Of a stretch of 64,000 bases of DNA, positions 59,733 through 64,000 are shown in pieces. How positions within the stretch are numbered: position 1 is the first letter of the stretch; each line of letters begins with the position of its first letter. Made by a program: the position numbers and the translations under genes. The notes beneath the pieces were generated by a model. It was not told the DNA's origin, made no database searches, and saw only the letters and a program-made list of their open reading frames with translations. Origin of the DNA: Cyclobacteriaceae bacterium (lineage in GTDB: Bacteria > Bacteroidota > Bacteroidia > Cytophagales > Cyclobacteriaceae); assembly GCA_025808415.1 (NCBI GenBank), contig CP075525.1, positions 3,333,501 through 3,397,500 on the forward strand, given 5' to 3'.

Positions 59733-61490
59733 TTACTTCTTTACCACCGTAAATTCAACCCTGCGGTTATTAGCACGGCCAGCATCGGTATCGTTGGTAT
59801 CAATCGGTTTGCTCTCGCCATAGCCTTGGGCACGTAAACGTGCTCCATTAATACCCTGGCTAACAATATAATCAACTACCGATTGGGAGCGGCCTTGCGA
59901 CAAATTCAGGTTGTACTCATCCGAACCTTTGCTGTCGGTGTGGCCTTCAATCTGGATTTCAACTGTTGGGTTTTGTTTTAAAAACTCAACTACCTTGTTC
60001 AGCTCGACAAAAGACTCTTTCTTCAAGGTGGTTTTATCAAAATCAAAATAAATATTTTTTAACCGAACAGTAAGTCCAACTTCAATGGGCTGGAGGATGA
60101 GGTCCTTAATTACCGGGGTAAGCTCCTCGCTAATAACCTCAACACTGTCCGTTGCATTCAGATAACCTTCTGCAGAAGCTGTAAGCATATACCAGCCTAA
60201 TTTTTTTATCTCCTGCTCGTATGTTCCGGCAGCAGCCTGCAGGTTAAGGTTAACACTGCGGTCTTTCTTGAGCTGAATCTGGAGCTTTGAAGCTACAGGT
60301 TTCATGGTTTTACTGTCATAAATAGTGCCGGCTAAAATCAGTTTCTTTGCAATGGGAGTAAGGTAAAGATCAACAAACAACGTGGTGTCATTACCCAATA
60401 CCGGTAACGATAAGTTAATATCTTTTGGCAAAAACCCTTCTTGCGAAGCGGCCACCATAAATCCGCTTACTTCAGGGATTTTAGTTTCATACTTTCCATC
60501 ACTTTTCGTGTGCAGCAAGGTAGCCTCGTGAGCGGCCGGCTTTACCTGCACATTGGCCGGTATGGGTTGTTGTGTCTTTTCATTGTAGATGGTACCCTTT
60601 ACCATAATGGAAATATCGCGCGGGATGAGTTTGAAAAGATCTAGTGTGCCACCAGCTCCAATAACCGCCCGGCTCATGTACACATGGCCTTCACGATCAA
60701 TACAAAAATACATTTCGCCACCAGCTGTGTTAATGGGTGAACCCATATTCACCGGCTCACTCCAGTTTTGCCAGGTATCATCCAGTCGGGTGGTTTTATA
60801 AATATCTGACTTGCCAAACTTCCCAGGAACATTGCGGTCACTGGCAAAATAAAGCGTTTTATCATCGGGCCCGAGAAATGGCCCAAAGTCATCATCCTTA
60901 ACAGAAATATTAAGCTTTATCGGCCGTGTCCATTTACCATCGTTTCCTATGCTGCTCACATATAAACTGCTACGGGGGCTTCCGGCAATCTCGCTTAAAA
61001 AAATTATCATGTTCTTCATATCAGCCGACATGCTGGCCCCATAAAAGCGACCTTTGTTCATTTCTTTGAAACCGGGCACATCCAGTTCGGTAAGCGAACC
61101 ACCTGCACTAATTATTGAAAAGCCTTTCGTATCCTTTACCCGGCCACCTTTAACAAAGAGTGAACCATCAGGCAATGCGGTAAATACCTGGTTGCTGCGA
61201 TGGATATTATAAGGAGTGGTGAGGTGTTGTGGTGCCCCCCACTCGCCATTTTCACCAAGAGAAGAAACCCAGATATCATCGCTACCTTCTTTGCCAAAAG
61301 TGTTTTGCGGATGGTTATGGATGAAAAAGTAGAGCTTTTTACCATCATATGAAATAATGGGCGCTGCATCGTGGTAATAGGTATTTACTTCTTTATTGAG
61401 TTTAACCACGGCATAGCGCGGGGCATACTCCTGCCCCAGCACACTAACAGACAAAGCCAAAAAGCAAGATGAGAGGATCAGTTTTTTCAT
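59733..61490 (-). CDS. PD40/carboxypeptidase-regulatory/OmpA envelope protein
   Basis: A 585-residue exported protein (signal KKLILSSCFLALSVSVLGQE). Residues about 35-290 hold several WD40-like PD40 beta-propeller repeats (GPFLGPDDKTLYFASDRNVP and KGFSIISAGGSLTELDVPGF). Residues about 300-460 hold two carboxypeptidase-regulatory-like beta sandwiches (GTIYNEKTQQPIPANVQVKP and GTIYDSKTMKPVASKLQIQL). Residues 475-585 are an OmpA domain (NIYFDFDKTTLKKES and GHTDSKGSDEYNLNLSQGRS) that binds peptidoglycan. Such proteins often occur with type IX secretion or gliding components; none are adjacent here. Confidence 0.9.
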   Translation of the reverse strand: MKKLILSSCFLALSVSVLGQEYAPRYAVVKLNKEVNTYYHDAAPIISYDGKKLYFFIHNHPQNTFGKEGSDDIWVSSLGENGEWGAPQHLTTPYNIHRSNQVFTALPDGSLFVKGGRVKDTKGFSIISAGGSLTELDVPGFKEMNKGRFYGASMSADMKNMIIFLSEIAGSPRSSLYVSSIGNDGKWTRPIKLNISVKDDDFGPFLGPDDKTLYFASDRNVPGKFGKSDIYKTTRLDDTWQNWSEPVNMGSPINTAGGEMYFCIDREGHVYMSRAVIGAGGTLDLFKLIPRDISIMVKGTIYNEKTQQPIPANVQVKPAAHEATLLHTKSDGKYETKIPEVSGFMVAASQEGFLPKDINLSLPVLGNDTTLFVDLYLTPIAKKLILAGTIYDSKTMKPVASKLQIQLKKDRSVNLNLQAAAGTYEQEIKKLGWYMLTASAEGYLNATDSVEVISEELTPVIKDLILQPIEVGLTVRLKNIYFDFDKTTLKKESFVELNKVVEFLKQNPTVEIQIEGHTDSKGSDEYNLNLSQGRSQSVVDYIVSQGINGARLRAQGYGESKPIDTNDTDAGRANNRRVEFTVVKK

Positions 61491-61627
61491 TACAAACAGG
61501 TTAACTGTTCATAAAGGTAAAAACATTAAAGGGGAGATAAAATAAACCCTATCTTTCAAAACCTTGATTTATACGATTAAAATCGCAGGAGCGCCAGGTT
61601 GTTTAAGAAATCGTACTGGCTGGCAGA

Positions 61628-62071
61628 TCAAAAAAGGCTTTGATGGATTATGCCGCGGCCACTCATGGAAAGCGATACAATAATCAACAGCAAGGCCAAT
61701 GCATTAAACAGGAACATGCGCTTGTGCCGTGCACCGTCATCGGTCATTTTTTTAGAAGTTGTCCGGGCAAGGGTAATGAAGATAATGGCAATGATATTCA
61801 ATGAAATGTGTTCAACGGCCCAATACCTCAGTTCAGGATTTTTCATGGTGCCGGCATTATATTGAACCATGGGGCTTACAAAATACAATACCAAACCAAC
61901 CAATAACTGCAAATGGGTAAATATAAAAAGGTAAAGGCCCAATTTATTGTCCAAACCAGTATAAGGCTTTTTGCCCAGCCATTTTTGCAGGGAAACAAAC
62001 ACCACCACTACCAACATTATTAATACAAAATACCGCAACAACGAGTGGGTATGTAACAAACCTGTATGCAT
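61628..62071 (-). CDS. four-helix membrane protein, cytochrome b561-like
   Basis: A 147-residue membrane protein with four predicted helices (LRYFVLIMLVVVVFVSLQKW, YLFIFTHLQLLVGLVLYFVS, SLNIIAIIFITLARTT and LFNALALLLIIVSLSM). His residues at the helix ends (THSLLRY near residue 8, FTHLQ near 52, EHISLN near 88) could ligate heme, and homologous Bacteroidota proteins are commonly labelled cytochrome B. Heme binding cannot be shown from sequence. It is divergent from the ligand-gated channel gene. Confidence 0.7.
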   Translation of the reverse strand: MHTGLLHTHSLLRYFVLIMLVVVVFVSLQKWLGKKPYTGLDNKLGLYLFIFTHLQLLVGLVLYFVSPMVQYNAGTMKNPELRYWAVEHISLNIIAIIFITLARTTSKKMTDDGARHKRMFLFNALALLLIIVSLSMSGRGIIHQSLF

Positions 62072-62151
62072 AGCAATTAAAATTTACGCCCGAAAATAGA
62101 GAAGCTTTTCCAAACTTCCGAAAAACTGCATAATTTGTACGGTACAGCAAT

Positions 62152-63120
62152 ATGAAACGCTTTTGGCTGCCCCTGCTCTTCTTTATTTCAACGCTTTGCG
62201 TTAATGCGCAAGATGAAAATGGCTCCATTGAATCGCCCCCGGACACCGTAAGGATTGGTGCCTACATTATAAGTATCCACGACATTAATTTCCAGGACAA
62301 GGAATACACTATGCGGTTTTGGCTTTGGGCGCTATACGATAATGTGGCATTCGACCTGGCTAAGCAATTGGATATACCTAATGCCAAGTCCATTGACGAC
62401 CCCCAGGTAATCGTGGATGTGGTGAACGGCAAAACATGGCAGCTGATGAAAATACGTGCCACCATGAAACAAAACTGGAAGGTGGCCAATTATCCGTTTG
62501 ACAAACAACACCTGGTGGTACACATCGAAAATACAATTTTTGAAAAAACCCGGTTGGTATTTGTGCCCGATGAATTGGGCAGTACATACGACCGTGAATT
62601 AACCATTGATGGATGGAAGATCAGCAACTTCGAAGTGAAGGTGGGCAACAACGAGTATACAACTGTATTTGGCGATCCTTCGTCAGACTTGCTGCACTCA
62701 GAATATTCATCCTTTAACCTCGTGTTTGATATTGAACGCAGCGGTTGGGGCTTGTTTCTCAAGCTCTTTACCGGCATGTATATAGCATTCATGATTTCGA
62801 TGGTAAGCTTCATGCTCCATCCTAAAGAAGTTGAGCCCCGTTTCGGTTTACCGGTAGGTGGTTTGTTTGCTGCGGTGGGTAATAAATACATCATCGATTC
62901 GCTGCTGCCTGAATCAAATACCTTTACGTTGGTGGACTCATTACACTCGATAACCTTCTTAACCATCTTTGTTATTCTGGTGGTATCCGCCATTGTTTTA
63001 AAATTCCATAGCAAAGGCTTTGAAGCACGCGGGCAAAAGCTAAATAATTATTCAGCCGGTGTGGTTTTGGTTCTGTTTGTTATTGTTAATCTCATCCTGG
63101 TTATTGCCGCTATTAAGTAA
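62152..63120 (+). CDS. prokaryotic pentameric ligand-gated ion channel homologue
   Basis: A 322-residue protein with a signal peptide, an extracellular/periplasmic beta-sandwich domain (about 30-195) and four membrane helices (M1 199-221, M2 231-250, M3 265-284, M4 302-320). The hallmark of the Cys-loop receptor superfamily is NYPFDKQHLVVHIEN (113-127), equivalent to the conserved loop 'YPFDxQ'; the two loop cysteines are absent, as in other bacterial members. M2 (GLPVGGLFAAVGNKYIID) leads into SLLPESNTFTLVDSLHSITF, matching the M2-M3 region. The ligand and ion selectivity are unknown. The acylase gene starts 7 bp downstream, so they are co-transcribed. Confidence 0.82.
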   Translation: MKRFWLPLLFFISTLCVNAQDENGSIESPPDTVRIGAYIISIHDINFQDKEYTMRFWLWALYDNVAFDLAKQLDIPNAKSIDDPQVIVDVVNGKTWQLMKIRATMKQNWKVANYPFDKQHLVVHIENTIFEKTRLVFVPDELGSTYDRELTIDGWKISNFEVKVGNNEYTTVFGDPSSDLLHSEYSSFNLVFDIERSGWGLFLKLFTGMYIAFMISMVSFMLHPKEVEPRFGLPVGGLFAAVGNKYIIDSLLPESNTFTLVDSLHSITFLTIFVILVVSAIVLKFHSKGFEARGQKLNNYSAGVVLVLFVIVNLILVIAAIK

Positions 63121-63127
63121 ACCGATT

Positions 63128-64000
63128 ATGAAAGTTATTAAATGGATTGTTCTAAGCATTGTCATTCTTGCTATCGTTGTCGCTTTAGGCGGCTATATTT
63201 ACCTACGTTCTGCCGGGCCAAAACTTAACGGAACTATTTCACTGCCCGGCTTAAAAGCCGAAGCAGAGGTTCTTTACGATGATTTCGGAATCCCTCACAT
63301 TTATGCACAAAACGATGAAGATGCCTACTATGCCTTAGGCTACGTTCACGCTCAGGACAGGCTCTTTCAGATGGAAATGCTAAGGCGTGCGGCCGGGGGT
63401 CGGTTGGCGGAGGTATTAGGTGAAGAGTTGGTAAAAGTGGATAAGCTTTTCAGGACCTTAGGCCTGAATCATTTCGCCAAACAACATGCGCAAAAATTCA
63501 TGAATGCCGATACCGCCACCTTTCAACGGTTGGCGCTCGCATATCAAAATGGCGTAAACCAGTTTGTTAAAAGCGGAAAAACGCCCATCGAGTTTACGTT
63601 GATCGGCATACCCAAAGAAGAATTTACACCACAGGATATTTACCTGGCCGTTGGGTTTATGTCGTTTGGGTTTGCGGAAGGCTTTCATGCCGACCCGGTA
63701 TTGCAAAAAATAAAAACCGAATGGGGGGAAGAATACCTGAAAGACCTGGCGGTTGAAACACCTGCTGATGCGGTGCTGATAAAAAATTTCACTGGTGCTG
63801 CTAAATCGAAAGGTAATGATCAGCTCATAGCCGCAATAAACAATGCGCTGGCCACGCTTCCGGTTCCGCTTTGGCAAGGAAGCAATGGTTGGGTGGTTTC
63901 AGCAGAAAAATCAACTACTGGCTTCCCTATTCTTGCCAACGATACACACATCGGCTTCGCTCAACCTGCCGTGTGGTACGAAGCCCACCTTGAATATCCG
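63128..64000 (+). CDS. penicillin-acylase family Ntn hydrolase, 3' end beyond window
   Basis: At least 291 residues are present from ATG 63128. An N-terminal membrane or signal helix (KWIVLSIVILAIVVALGGYI) precedes the alpha-subunit region: RGY-like YDDFGIPHIYAQNDEDAYYA (50-69), GYVHAQDRLFQMEMLRRAAG near 71-90. The autocatalytic cleavage site is WQGSNGWVVSAEKS (249-262), where Ser252 becomes the N-terminal nucleophile of the beta subunit. These enzymes hydrolyse amides such as penicillins or acyl-homoserine lactones; the natural substrate here is unknown. Most of the beta subunit lies outside the window. Confidence 0.92.
   Translation, partial: MKVIKWIVLSIVILAIVVALGGYIYLRSAGPKLNGTISLPGLKAEAEVLYDDFGIPHIYAQNDEDAYYALGYVHAQDRLFQMEMLRRAAGGRLAEVLGEELVKVDKLFRTLGLNHFAKQHAQKFMNADTATFQRLALAYQNGVNQFVKSGKTPIEFTLIGIPKEEFTPQDIYLAVGFMSFGFAEGFHADPVLQKIKTEWGEEYLKDLAVETPADAVLIKNFTGAAKSKGNDQLIAAINNALATLPVPLWQGSNGWVVSAEKSTTGFPILANDTHIGFAQPAVWYEAHLEYP

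Noticed and set aside
1..64000. CRISPR arrays, complete insertion sequences, prophage genes, integrases, toxin-antitoxin pairs
   Set aside because: No regularly spaced repeats, transposase or integrase frames, or phage structural genes were found in either strand.

Overview
The window looks like chromosomal DNA of a gliding-type Bacteroidota, most likely order Cytophagales. The evidence is a gldA-gldF-gldG gene set, several 800-residue FtsX/MacB-type permeases, many exported proteins and lipoproteins with DUF5916, PD40/OmpA and TPR architectures, near absence of Shine-Dalgarno sequences, and a polyprenyl diphosphate synthase of the kind that makes quinone tails. The genus cannot be fixed from the sequence alone. 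Both ends cut through genes: an exported protein at the left edge and a penicillin-acylase family enzyme at the right edge.

Layout. 0-4 kb: an unknown exported protein, a DUF2007 protein, a LOG-like protein, and small DUF1330, STAS-like and DinB-like proteins. 3.9-8.7 kb (minus strand): tRNA-Cys, rpsA, then a TolC-like outer-membrane factor with a MacB/LolD-type ABC ATPase, and a small OmpA-domain protein. 8.8-16.2 kb: mostly single housekeeping or accessory genes (histidine phosphatase, NTF2-like, TPR plus HD-domain pair, thioredoxin, cysteine-cluster protein, DHFR-like, YjbR, WYL regulator). 16.2-16.5 kb: tRNA-Gly(CCC) next to a broken copy of its own 3' half. 16.6-21.2 kb: GH16 glucanase, coiled-coil protein, DUF5916 barrel protein, phosphodiesterase. 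21.2-26.7 kb (minus): gldA-gldF-gldG-DUF4340-dnaN with overlapping or near-overlapping reading frames. 26.9-33 kb: thioredoxin-like lipoprotein pathway protein, then a small AT-rich accessory patch (29.4-31.8 kb) with a frameshifted lipoprotein gene, two paralogous unknown lipoproteins and several strong hairpins. 33-41.4 kb: polyprenyl synthase, CorA, two tandem Ca2+/Na+ antiporters, a coiled-coil lipoprotein, NADH dehydrogenase II and Kup. 41.5-58 kb: an array of six FtsX-like ABC permeases, interrupted after the fifth by a terpenoid-cyclase-fold protein and a hairpin-rich leader. 58-64 kb: DUF885 protein, PD40/OmpA protein, a b561-like membrane protein, a prokaryotic Cys-loop-type ligand-gated ion channel homologue, and the acylase.

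The most notable system is regulatory. The ATPase/TolC operon (6.1-8.2 kb) and the five-permease operon (41.5-53.7 kb) lie 33 kb apart but carry the same promoter architecture: two copies of a TGYCYG-N4-CGGACA-like palindrome spaced exactly 20 bp centre to centre, about 74 bp before a -24/-12 (sigma-54-type) promoter, about 30 bp before the ATG. The permease array has no ATPase of its own, so I infer that one sigma-54 enhancer-binding regulator co-induces a shared ATPase and TolC with a battery of alternative permeases. No HlyD/MacA adaptor and no enhancer-binding regulator are in the window.

Other items worth attention: a 108-bp set of mutually exclusive hairpins followed by two terminators before the sixth permease; a perfect 14-bp inverted repeat inside a lipoprotein gene; a C8 homopolymer that throws a lipoprotein start out of frame; and the ligand-gated channel homologue.
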